A stretch of 64,000 bases of DNA from Flavilitoribacter sp020436695 (GTDB lineage Bacteria > Bacteroidota > Bacteroidia > Chitinophagales > Saprospiraceae). The notes beneath the pieces are model-generated. The model was not told the DNA's origin. It saw nothing but the letters and a program-made list of their open reading frames with translations, and searched no databases. Location of the stretch: positions 186,001 to 250,000 of the forward strand of contig JAWKLQ010000004.1 of assembly GCA_041392665.1 (NCBI GenBank), written 5' to 3'. Positions 26,601 through 33,939 of the stretch are shown piece after piece (the stretch's first letter is position 1; each line of letters starts with the position of its first letter). Made by a program: the position numbers and the translations under genes.

Positions 26601-28657
26601 CTTCTTTGAAGGGACCAATCTGCTCTAAGCGCTTGCCGCTTTTCCCGGCTTCCAATAATTGCCTTAGGATGGGTAAGGTGCTGTTTAATCCACCAGAGTT
26701 GGGTTTGATTGAATGGTTTTTTCCTGGTTAAGACATCAAAAATAATTCGCACCGGGAAGGTGAGTAACCTTCCGAGTTGATTAGAGAGCGAATCTTTGAT
26801 AATTGCTAGTTCCTGTTCCAGTTGAGCAACGGCAGATTGTTTCTCAGCCCTCAGATTATTCACATCCTGTTCCAATTGCACTACTAAGGATTGCTTTTCT
26901 TCCCTTAGATCATCTACTTCCCGCTTTAGTTGTACAACCGTAGATTGTTTTTCTTCTTTCAGATCATTCAACTCCTGTTCTAATTGCACAATTAACGATT
27001 TATGCTCTACTTTAAGAGTGCTCAGCTGATCAATTTCACCGGCCTGGCTCTCTTTTTCAGAAAGAACAGATTCGTATTTGTTTTTAAGTTCAGCTCTTGC
27101 TTCTTTTTCTATTCTTAACTTTTTGGAAAGTTCTGAGGATGTTTTAGAAAAAGCCTCAGCTTCTTTTTCTTTTTTTTCAAGCTTGGCGGTAAGCTGATCA
27201 AGTAAATTAAGCTGTGCGCTATTTTGCTCCTGGAGGCACTGAATGTTTTCGGTTAGATTTTGATTGCTGGATTTTGAATAGTCAAGCAGAATCTGCGATT
27301 TTGTTAAGGCTCTGTCTTTTTGGGAAGTTAATGCCTGTACCAGTTCCTGGATCTTATCTATGCCTGTATCATCAGTTTTCTCGCCATATGCTACAAAATT
27401 TCTGTGGAACTGATTAATGTGCGGAATGATGGTAACCCCTTTTCCTATCAGCTCAAAATTGATGAGAATTTCAATGTTCCCACTGCTGATATCTAAATCA
27501 TCCGGCAGTGAAAAGTAAATGGAGGAAGGTACCTGGTCGAAATAAAAATATTCCCCCATGCGGTAAAAAGCATTCGATGATATTGCTCCCTCTTTAATCG
27601 GAGTATGACCGTCGCCGGAAATAGAAATAGATGTCAATTGTAAGATACAGATGTCATCTACAAGGTCTACTTTGATTTGTTGACCTGGCTGGAAAGATGG
27701 GGCTATTGTGAACTTTAAACGCTTATTGATCTCATCCGTCGATTGCGTGATCCTAATCGAATTTTTTAAGGAAAATTCACCTTCGATGGAGTAGAACAAA
27801 GTAGAGGTGATCCGATTCTTTTTTGATATGGTCCTCTCAAAGATTTCTGAAATTTTTTCCTCCCAATTTTGTAGAACCCGGAAATTATTTTCACTGATCG
27901 ACTCAACTAGCCGATGTAAGCGGTCAATATCTTTCTCCCGAAGCCCCTCGATCAGATTTAGTTTATCTTGATCTAATTGCTCTTTTTCATGGGAGACGGC
28001 GGCATGCTTTAAAGTAGGATCTATGATATCCTGGATAATAAGATCGGAAGGCAATTCCAGATTTTCAACACCATTTTCAACCAGCTTTCTGTAGAGGGTA
28101 TGCGTTTCCTGAATGGGAGACTTAATCATTTTTTCGTATTCCACGAAAATGACCGGAAGATCTGCCGCAGATCTTATGGCAGCTACCACATAGCTTTGCC
28201 ACAATGCCAAGGAAAATTCCACTGGAAAACTATTCCTTCCCTGCAATGATTTGGCTACTTCTAAGGGGGACCGGAAGGGGATTACCACTACGGGGGCCGA
28301 TAAATATTTCCTCCAAACCGGAAAAGTTAAACAGTTTCTTGGATCTTTTACCACCCAGGGTGTATATTTATCAAGACTTGAAATGGTCGATTCTATCGCT
28401 TGTTCCAGGTCGGGAGAGATCCTGCATCGCTCAACATCAAAATTGCTGATCTTAAACCAGTTAGATTTATCTGAGTTCAGGATCGCCTCGTTTATTCGCA
28501 CCACATCGTTCCTTTCCCAAAAACCTTTGGGGTTTTCATCAGATGGCCGCATTTCCTGATCTATGTCTCCAAAATATGCCCCCATTCGGTGGATGAGGTG
28601 AGTAACCACAGAAGTCCCGGACCGGTGCATCCCCAGCACGAATATTTGTTTGCCCAT
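23681..28657 (-). CDS. Five-part fusion: sulfotransferase, coiled coil, GT4, GT2, methyltransferase
   Basis: 1658 residues, one open frame. Residues 1-230 are a sulfotransferase: P-loop-like VLGMHRSGTSVVTHL at 7-21 and the 3'-phosphate motif IPFRSPLEVAKSL at 126-138. Residues 230-430 are beta-rich and unrecognised. A coiled coil spans about 435-625 and contains four copies of an 18-residue repeat. Residues 735-1075 are a GT4 domain (ILYISPNLPDFDTSSGGKR; VGAGIKGKICESIAYMTPVV). Residues 1090-1335 are GT2 (ICIVTWNRRDLVQRCIESI; VVLVNNDVYV; CEDSDYCYTA). Residues 1455-1658 are a SAM methyltransferase of the glycan type (SFDLIVSLEVLEHIPDFDTA; RVLKPGGYFVFTVPF). No membrane span or signal peptide; cytoplasmic. 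It probably assembles and modifies the exported glycan. Confidence 0.9.
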   Translation of the reverse strand: MGKQIFVLGMHRSGTSVVTHLIHRMGAYFGDIDQEMRPSDENPKGFWERNDVVRINEAILNSDKSNWFKISNFDVERCRISPDLEQAIESTISSLDKYTPWVVKDPRNCLTFPVWRKYLSAPVVVIPFRSPLEVAKSLQGRNSFPVEFSLALWQSYVVAAIRSAADLPVIFVEYEKMIKSPIQETHTLYRKLVENGVENLELPSDLIIQDIIDPTLKHAAVSHEKEQLDQDKLNLIEGLREKDIDRLHRLVESISENNFRVLQNWEEKISEIFERTISKKNRITSTLFYSIEGEFSLKNSIRITQSTDEINKRLKFTIAPSFQPGQQIKVDLVDDICILQLTSISISGDGHTPIKEGAISSNAFYRMGEYFYFDQVPSSIYFSLPDDLDISSGNIEILINFELIGKGVTIIPHINQFHRNFVAYGEKTDDTGIDKIQELVQALTSQKDRALTKSQILLDYSKSSNQNLTENIQCLQEQNSAQLNLLDQLTAKLEKKEKEAEAFSKTSSELSKKLRIEKEARAELKNKYESVLSEKESQAGEIDQLSTLKVEHKSLIVQLEQELNDLKEEKQSTVVQLKREVDDLREEKQSLVVQLEQDVNNLRAEKQSAVAQLEQELAIIKDSLSNQLGRLLTFPVRIIFDVLTRKKPFNQTQLWWIKQHLTHPKAIIGSREKRQALRADWSLQRRATANNLSFSATTAEILSELDIEHDSSPDHTPVVPLMALNAKNKDNFRYRKKILYISPNLPDFDTSSGGKRATRMLELLAEVFDVYAFTLGSKPQKYIDELQRKGVIVLRTGDHREVRRKLPQIDTIIYAWYETYFSSTIFQHLYPNAKIIVDSVDVHWVREKRSIGLWEGLTEERVIANKKREIEAYRNADIIWAVTETDKAAIAAELPGTDIRVVSNIHEPMVHEYVDNHKHTLLFIGGYNHYPNVSAAKILAEQIFPKVQQSVQDATLIIAGANAPGEIEALSQIPGITFKGFIEEDEIKDLYAQSFLTVSPLLVGAGIKGKICESIAYMTPVVTNDIGNEGIYLIHEREGLISPVDQMSEWIIKALNREFDFEKITMGAQQKLSGLVGSKVVKERMVNSIVPEISICIVTWNRRDLVQRCIESIEGNTLYPNYKILVHSNGCADGTQDYLKAAAKINPKIIPILSEKNDVFVLPNNRMMEMYPENDVVLVNNDVYVTKGWLSALHDTAYSSADYGIVGSKILYPDGRLQEFGSELYANGTGRNIGKFDDPNKREYKQLAEVGYVSGCSMFIKRSTIKKIGVFDEQFHPCYCEDSDYCYTAKENGIKTVVTPKSIIFHDEGGTSGTDTSSGMKRYQVINMEKFLKKHMGRPNGIIWPGHQLTTNKDLPLEKSEPVIESVSYKDVKINFVDSYEGYRSYAHAMENEYENRLEIERKIADSKEDVFQVEGYNVMADTQEQVKFKVAKSKKGSINYRESFICEKSRLNSRLRATHVILEYLMNKDEKLHSDSPIYFTEQSTTFYSLYQKKFKNLVGSEYLGEQQIPGFVNEKGIRHEDLTNLSFADNSFDLIVSLEVLEHIPDFDTAIQEVNRVLKPGGYFVFTVPFILSKYETTVRAQINSTGEIEHLLSPEYHGDPVQENGILCFYHFGWDLIEEHLAENGIECQAAFLWSEEYCIFGKDLCIFVGHKKYS
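26792..26998 (-). repeat. 54-bp tandem repeat inside the coiled coil (about 3.8 copies)
   Basis: Units at 26998-26945, 26944-26891, 26890-26837 and a partial one to about 26792. Each encodes an 18-residue unit of the form S-x-V-V-Q-L-E-Q-E-L-N-D-L-K-E-E-K-Q. Eighteen residues equal one heptad plus one hendecad. The DNA copies differ at many third positions, so the array is old rather than freshly expanded. Confidence 0.9.
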
Positions 28658-28994
28658 GATATAGCCTTTTAGCTGCCAAACGAATTATGAGGGGATTTAC
28701 ACAAACTCATATTCCGTTTCATTAGAGATGGTGCTCCGGATTTTGAAATCCAGATGTCTAATTTGCGGCCAAAAGTACAAAAATATACCTGCAGCGGCCT
28801 TTTTGCTCAGTAGTTTTTTCTAATTCATAAATGCTGCTTTTTTTAGAATAAAAGCAGTAGCTGCTAATCAGCAGTCCACCTTTTTCAAATTTTGCGAATA
28901 TCAAGAATTACCTGCCATCTGCAGGCAATTCTTGATATTCGTTCAATGGTAAAGAAAAGCCTGTACTTTGATCGTTGTAATTAGACAGCCGATT
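28658..28994. other. Intergenic leader region of the fusion gene
   Basis: About 340 AT-rich bases. Two minus-strand -7-like boxes, TACTTTTG (28770-28777) and TATTTTTG (28778-28785), lie about 115-130 bases before the fusion gene start, without a clear -33 box. The right end holds the hairpin listed separately. No gene was recognised. Confidence 0.45.
28895..28941. terminator. Long hairpin after the tail-fibre gene pair
   Basis: 21-base arms (28895-28915 and 28921-28941) with one mismatch and a five-base loop. It lies just beyond the stop of the 28995-30101 gene, so a terminator or 3'-end stabiliser is likely. There is no good T-run on the minus strand, which lowers confidence in strict intrinsic termination. 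Confidence 0.6.
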
Positions 28995-30101
28995 TTAGTA
29001 TCCCGATCTTGTTAATTCCTGCTCTACCTTCTCCAGTCGGCTTTTAAAGGCAGCCTTATGCTTTTTTAGCTCGGTAATACGCAGTTGTTGCGCTTTGATC
29101 ACCTCCTGTTGCTCCTGAATAGCTTTAATGGCTAACACGGAAAACTCCATATAATCGATCCCCAGAGCAGCCTTATCCTCCGAACGGATGACCCAGTCGG
29201 CGTTGACTTTCTCTACTTCGTAGGGATTGAAACCGGTAGTTTTACTGGCATTCTTTTCCGATCCTATGCTTACGGTTTTTAGTTGCATAATGTCATTCAA
29301 TATCCGGCCTTTCATCTTGCTTTGACCTGCCAGTGCTGGAGCGGGTGGGAAGTTGTTGTAATTACCGGTGGAAACATCAAATCCTCCCCGGATATCGTTG
29401 TTGAAGTAGATCAGGATATCTTCGTCGCCGATCCGCATACTCCATTTGTCGCCACCGGTAGCATTGTCATTCTCGAAGGCAAGAGCATCCAGGCCTGCAA
29501 ATTGTTGTTTGAGGTGCAGGTAGCCCTCGGGAGCGGTCTGATGAATCCCTACAAACTCTTCATCACCGTCCACAGACAAAAATACAGCTTCGTTTAGGCC
29601 GTCCGTATAATACATATCCATCTGGTAGAAACCGGAGGTGGCGGCCGACCGCATCTCCCAGTATCCGTCGTCTCCCAGATTGGTAAAACGCAAACGGCTG
29701 TAATCACCGGTATTGTTCTCCTGGATGGTCATTTGGCTTGTACCATTTGCACCTGAAGTTGAATTCTGATTGATCAACATGCGGTGACTGGCAGGGGCGG
29801 AGTTGACTCCGATCAGACCGGTAAGGCCGATGGTCAGGTCCTCTGCCCCCAGCGTAGTGGCTGTGGAAATATTGAAGTAATCATTGTTGCCGTTGTATCC
29901 AAAAGAGACCTTATTAGTACTGTTGTCTCCGAAGCGCACTAATGAATTAGTGTTGTCATCTTCAGACAGAACATCTACATTCGTGCTGGCCGACGACCGG
30001 AAAATGCCGGCACCTTCCACCCGGAAACGGTTTTGCCCTATTCCAAACTGGAGCGTAAGCAACATCAGCGCCAGGCCACTCCATATTATTTTATTCTTCA
30101 T
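28995..30101 (-). CDS. Secreted fibre-like protein with S74-like C-terminal chaperone domain
   Basis: 368 residues from ATG 30101 (signal peptide MKNKIIWSGLALMLLTLQF to GIGQ). The body is Gly/Asn/Ser/Thr-rich beta sequence. The C-terminal 100 residues (GFNPYEVEKVNADWVIRSE, YMEFSVLAIKAIQEQQEVI, then a coiled coil) resemble the trimerising peptidase S74 chaperone of phage tail spikes. The SDxRxK self-cleavage motif of true S74 domains is not present, so it probably trimerises but does not cleave itself. It is about half identical by eye to the adjacent upstream gene, from which it differs by lacking a T9SS sorting domain. Confidence 0.8.
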   Translation of the reverse strand: MKNKIIWSGLALMLLTLQFGIGQNRFRVEGAGIFRSSASTNVDVLSEDDNTNSLVRFGDNSTNKVSFGYNGNNDYFNISTATTLGAEDLTIGLTGLIGVNSAPASHRMLINQNSTSGANGTSQMTIQENNTGDYSRLRFTNLGDDGYWEMRSAATSGFYQMDMYYTDGLNEAVFLSVDGDEEFVGIHQTAPEGYLHLKQQFAGLDALAFENDNATGGDKWSMRIGDEDILIYFNNDIRGGFDVSTGNYNNFPPAPALAGQSKMKGRILNDIMQLKTVSIGSEKNASKTTGFNPYEVEKVNADWVIRSEDKAALGIDYMEFSVLAIKAIQEQQEVIKAQQLRITELKKHKAAFKSRLEKVEQELTRSGY

Positions 30102-30150
30102 TATTTGAATTTTTACATTGATCATTAAACTGGTGATTTCCTTCCCGTCT

Positions 30151-31563
30151 TTATTTCTGTACCACCAGTTGCTTGGTCTCTACCAATTCTCCGTCTACGA
30201 TCAGTGAGTAGAAATAAGTACCATTGGTCAAATTGACGGAAGATATTTTTTGTTGACTCTGTCCGTTACTCAGATGAAATTTTCTTACTATGTTTCCGCT
30301 TTGATCAGTAAGCTGTAATTCCGCCCGTAGAGCACTTTCCGGAATTGTAAAATTGATGATGGTCTCATTCCGGAATGGATTGGGGATGTTTTGGGAAATA
30401 TGGGTTGCAGTCGGAGCGGAAGAGCTTTCGATTTTAGGGAGAGAGCTATCCGTTGCACTGGGAGAAGGCTGACCTGCCAGGCGGGCTTCCAACTGCGCCA
30501 GGCGCTGCTCAAAGTCCGCTTCTTCGGCTTCCAGGACGGCGAGTTCTTCAGTCTGTGCATCGATAATGTCCTGTTGCTCCTGTACCGATTTAATGGCAAG
30601 TACTACGAATTGCTGATAATTTAAACCTACCTGTGAACCATCTTCCGAGCGTACGGTCCAGTTAGGATTCACTTTTTCTACTTCCATAGGAATTAATCCT
30701 ACATGTTGCTCCTTCGATTTTTTGTTGGACAAGTGAACCGGATTGAGTTGCAATACCTGCTCCAGTACCTTGTCTTCCATCGGACTTTGATCCAGGAATG
30801 CGGAAGGAGGAGGAAAGGCCGTATAAGCGCCGGTCGCACTACTGAAACTACCACGGATAACACCTTCAAACAGATAATCCAGGTTGGTATTACCGATTTG
30901 CATGCCCCATTTTTCACCTCCCGTCTGATCATCATTTTCCAGGACCAGGGCGTTGATCCCCGCACTTACCTGCTTAATATGGAGGTACGCTTCCGGTTCG
31001 GTGTCGTTTATTCCTACCCGAAACAGATCGCCGTTTAATGACATAACATTACCGAAATTGGTACCATCGTTGTAAAAGAAATTCATTATTGCATCTCCAT
31101 CGGTTCCCCGGGCTGCAATGGTCCAGAAACCATCGCTTCCCAGATTGTTGAAGCGTAATCTGGCAAAATCGCCGGTGTTATTTTCCTGCAGTACCAGGTG
31201 AGCTGAACCATCCAGGCCGGAAGTTGAATTGTGGTTGATCAGAAAGCGGTGTGTGCCCGGTAAAGTGTTGATGCCGATATGTCCGGTAAGGTCCATTGTG
31301 AGATCGTTCACACCAAGTGTGGTTGCCGTGGAGATCTTAAATACATCATCATTGCCATTGAAGCCAACGGAAACCTTGGAAGTACTGTTATCTCCGAAAC
31401 GGATGAGGGCGTTGGTGTTGTCATCGGTATTCTGGATGTCTAAATTGGTACTGGCCGGACTGGTAAACAGGCCGTTACCCTGCACCCGGAAAAGACTTTG
31501 GGCAAGAGTGAGCTGAGCGCTGACAAGTAAGCAAAAACATGTCCATGTTAATTTCTTTTTCAT
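30151..31563 (-). CDS. T9SS cargo: fibre-like protein with S74-like domain and type A sorting signal
   Basis: 470 residues with a signal peptide (MKKKLTWTCFCLLVSAQLTL). It has the same body and S74-like segment as its neighbour (GLIPMEVEKVNPNWTVRSED, FVVLAIKSVQEQQDIID), then a coiled coil, a Ser/Pro/Thr linker, and an 80-residue T9SS type A sorting domain (ISQNIPNPFRNETIINFTIP; NGTYFYSLIVDGELVETKQLV). The sorting domain sends it through the type IX system to the cell surface. The next gene starts 49 bases downstream, so the pair is probably one operon and arose by tandem duplication. Confidence 0.88.
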   Translation of the reverse strand: MKKKLTWTCFCLLVSAQLTLAQSLFRVQGNGLFTSPASTNLDIQNTDDNTNALIRFGDNSTSKVSVGFNGNDDVFKISTATTLGVNDLTMDLTGHIGINTLPGTHRFLINHNSTSGLDGSAHLVLQENNTGDFARLRFNNLGSDGFWTIAARGTDGDAIMNFFYNDGTNFGNVMSLNGDLFRVGINDTEPEAYLHIKQVSAGINALVLENDDQTGGEKWGMQIGNTNLDYLFEGVIRGSFSSATGAYTAFPPPSAFLDQSPMEDKVLEQVLQLNPVHLSNKKSKEQHVGLIPMEVEKVNPNWTVRSEDGSQVGLNYQQFVVLAIKSVQEQQDIIDAQTEELAVLEAEEADFEQRLAQLEARLAGQPSPSATDSSLPKIESSSAPTATHISQNIPNPFRNETIINFTIPESALRAELQLTDQSGNIVRKFHLSNGQSQQKISSVNLTNGTYFYSLIVDGELVETKQLVVQK

Positions 31564-31761
31564 ATGGGTATGATTTTAAAAGTGAAGTGTTTTTTCCGTA
31601 AGGACGAGTTGCTCCTAAAATTCCATAAAAAAAATCGACGGAGATTCACAGAAATCCCGTAGCACCCAAAAATCAGGGAATTCATAGAGGGTTAATGCTT
31701 GGTCGATGTTATTGGAGAACACTGCTGATAATTTGTTGGAGATACCATTAAGGAATCCCGT

Positions 31762-33879
31762 ATGTTTGCGGCAATGAGCAGTTTATCTACCATCTGGCAG
31801 CGCATTCAAAAGACAGTCCTGGCGACGCCGGGGTCTCTGTTCCAACTGCTCAATAGGGAGAATTTTCGCAAGTTGTTCAAGGCGATCCGGAATGAACCTC
31901 CCGACCTGATCCTGGAAAATTTCCTGAGACTGCTGAGCACCGGCAAACCGCAGGCACCGTATCCACCGCAATTCATTGATCACTCTCCCGATCTGAAGTT
32001 TTATATCCTGTATTGCCGAAAGGAAAAGGGCATACTGAAAGTGATGCTTTGGGTGTTGGCACGTAACGGCCTGCAACAGGCTTTAATACTCAATGGTGAT
32101 ACACTGCTTACTACGGACTATCTTACTTATATCAAGCCGGAACTATCGGAGATGTATGCTGCCTTTTCCGGCTTTGAGCAGCAGGGGCTTATCTTTGAAA
32201 CACCCTTTGACGGAGGCTTTTCGACTTTACAGCTGCATTTGAGTGATCTGAATGGAAATAGGGTATCATTTCCTATTGGTGCTTTTTCTTTACGTAAGCC
32301 ATTCGGCAAGGAGTTCAATGCTTTTCCTGATCCGGATCATCCACCAAACGTTAGCCTTATTCTGCTGATCACAGCATGGGGACGGCCACAGTATGCTTCA
32401 ATGTCCGCCAATTTTCAGCGCTTTATCGATGGATCGCTTAGAAAATGGGTGTCGGAGATAATATTCAGTACGGAGGATCCGTCAGCCCAAGCCGGAGATC
32501 CACCGCGCCTTAGAGCGGTTCACTATTTGTCCAGGCAGCTACTCAATGACTATTTGAAGCAGGTGGAATTCGATTATCTGCTCCACTTATCGATAGATTC
32601 TGAGATTGACCAGCGCCTTTTTCCCGAGCTGTTGAATTTTCTGTCAGATCATCAAGGAGCTGATCTGGTGTATTTTGATGAGGCATTGCAGGAAGGAGAT
32701 GGGTACTATCACAGCAGTTTATTGAAGCCGGAGTTCAGCCCGGAGTATTTGCTGAAAGATCATTACATCGGTCCCAATTACTGTATGTCGAAAACTTTCG
32801 CCCGGAAAGTGGGGTGGTTTCACCCGGAAGATCAGTCACATGGCGCGTACGCTCTGTTGCTGCGAAGCTTAATCCACCATCCTGTAGCACATCGTCTACC
32901 TCATTCTGATGTGCAGATCTACCTGCCCGATTACGAATATTCCGTATGGGAAGCCATGCTGGCCAAGGAGCAGGAAGTGAGGGATCAAAGGCTTAAGCTG
33001 GAACGAGATATGGCAGAGGAAAAACCGCTGGTCAGCATAATCATCCCGTTCAAAGACGAAGTCCGACTTCTGAGAACCTGCCTGGAGAGCATCTATCGGC
33101 AGACTGCCTATCCCCATTTTGAAATAGTGCTGATCAGCAACAACAGCTTGCAGGAGGAAACGTATGCTTATTTGAAGGAAGCTGAAAAACAATATCGGGA
33201 AGTGAGATGCCTGCGGTGGGATTATCCGTTTAATTATTCGGCACTCAATAACTGGGGAGTACAACAGGCTGGGGGAGAAGTGCTATTGTTCCTGAATAAT
33301 GATGTGGAAGTGCTATCAGAGAATTGGTTGTACAAGCTACTCGAACAGCTGTCTCATCCGGGAATCGGGGCGGTCGGTGCCAAGCTATTGTATCCGGATA
33401 ACACTGTACAGCACGCAGGAGTGATGATCGGCATCGGTGGTATTGCGGCCCATGTACATAAACATCTGCCACATGTGCTCGGAGGATATGCCGGACGGGC
33501 AAATATCACACAAAATGTATCGGCAGTAACCGCCGCCTGCCTGTTGGTACGGCGTTCTGTCTTTGAATTTGTGGGGGGATTTGATGCTGAAAATTTACCT
33601 ATAGCGTTTAATGATGTAGATCTGTGTCTGAAAATAGTTGAGGCCGGTTATCGTATCGTTTATGTTCCACAGGTGCTTCTGTATCATTTTGAATCGGTCA
33701 GTAGAGGAGCGGAGGATACCCCGGCCAAAAGGCGCAGAGCAAGAAAGGAGATCCGCTTTTTTCGTCGGAAATGGCGTGATAAGATCCGGGCCGGAGACCC
33801 ATTCTATCATCCGGGATTTACGGATAGGCGTGCGGACTTTGAGGAGCGTTTTCAGGGGGAAACCCCAATGAATCGTTAA
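31762..33879 (+). CDS. Two-module GT2 glycosyltransferase
   Basis: 705 residues. Residues 1-190 are unrecognised. Residues 195-400 look like a worn GT-A domain (VSLILLITAWGRPQYASMSAN; FDYLLHLSIDSEID). Residues 418-690 are a complete GT2 domain: VSIIIPFKDEVRLLRTCLESI, VLISNNS, NYSALNNWGV, the DxD-type LFLNNDVEVLSENWL, and FNDVDLCLKIVEAGYRIVYVP. Such RfbF/rhamnan-type enzymes extend surface polysaccharides. No membrane span. It lies at the right edge of the glycan region and is divergent from the tail-fibre operon. Confidence 0.88.
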   Translation: MFAAMSSLSTIWQRIQKTVLATPGSLFQLLNRENFRKLFKAIRNEPPDLILENFLRLLSTGKPQAPYPPQFIDHSPDLKFYILYCRKEKGILKVMLWVLARNGLQQALILNGDTLLTTDYLTYIKPELSEMYAAFSGFEQQGLIFETPFDGGFSTLQLHLSDLNGNRVSFPIGAFSLRKPFGKEFNAFPDPDHPPNVSLILLITAWGRPQYASMSANFQRFIDGSLRKWVSEIIFSTEDPSAQAGDPPRLRAVHYLSRQLLNDYLKQVEFDYLLHLSIDSEIDQRLFPELLNFLSDHQGADLVYFDEALQEGDGYYHSSLLKPEFSPEYLLKDHYIGPNYCMSKTFARKVGWFHPEDQSHGAYALLLRSLIHHPVAHRLPHSDVQIYLPDYEYSVWEAMLAKEQEVRDQRLKLERDMAEEKPLVSIIIPFKDEVRLLRTCLESIYRQTAYPHFEIVLISNNSLQEETYAYLKEAEKQYREVRCLRWDYPFNYSALNNWGVQQAGGEVLLFLNNDVEVLSENWLYKLLEQLSHPGIGAVGAKLLYPDNTVQHAGVMIGIGGIAAHVHKHLPHVLGGYAGRANITQNVSAVTAACLLVRRSVFEFVGGFDAENLPIAFNDVDLCLKIVEAGYRIVYVPQVLLYHFESVSRGAEDTPAKRRRARKEIRFFRRKWRDKIRAGDPFYHPGFTDRRADFEERFQGETPMNR

Positions 33880-33896
33880 TCTCCAAAATGTAGGGT

Positions 33897-33904
33897 TAAC
33901 TTTG
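33897..33904 (+). promoter_or_regulatory. -7 box upstream of the histidine kinase gene
   Basis: TAACTTTG fits TAnnTTTG and lies 36 bases before the GTG start at 33940. The -33 box is not clear. Confidence 0.45.
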
Positions 33905-33939
33905 TGGTGCCCAATATTGAAAAAAGCTAATTTAAGGCA

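Noticed and set aside
26792..26998. CRISPR-like array
   Set aside because: Repeats are contiguous, in frame and code for a coiled coil; there are no spacers.
20718..31563. Prophage remnant suggested by tail-fibre-like proteins
   Set aside because: They have signal peptides and one has a T9SS domain; no capsid, portal, integrase or lysis genes are near.
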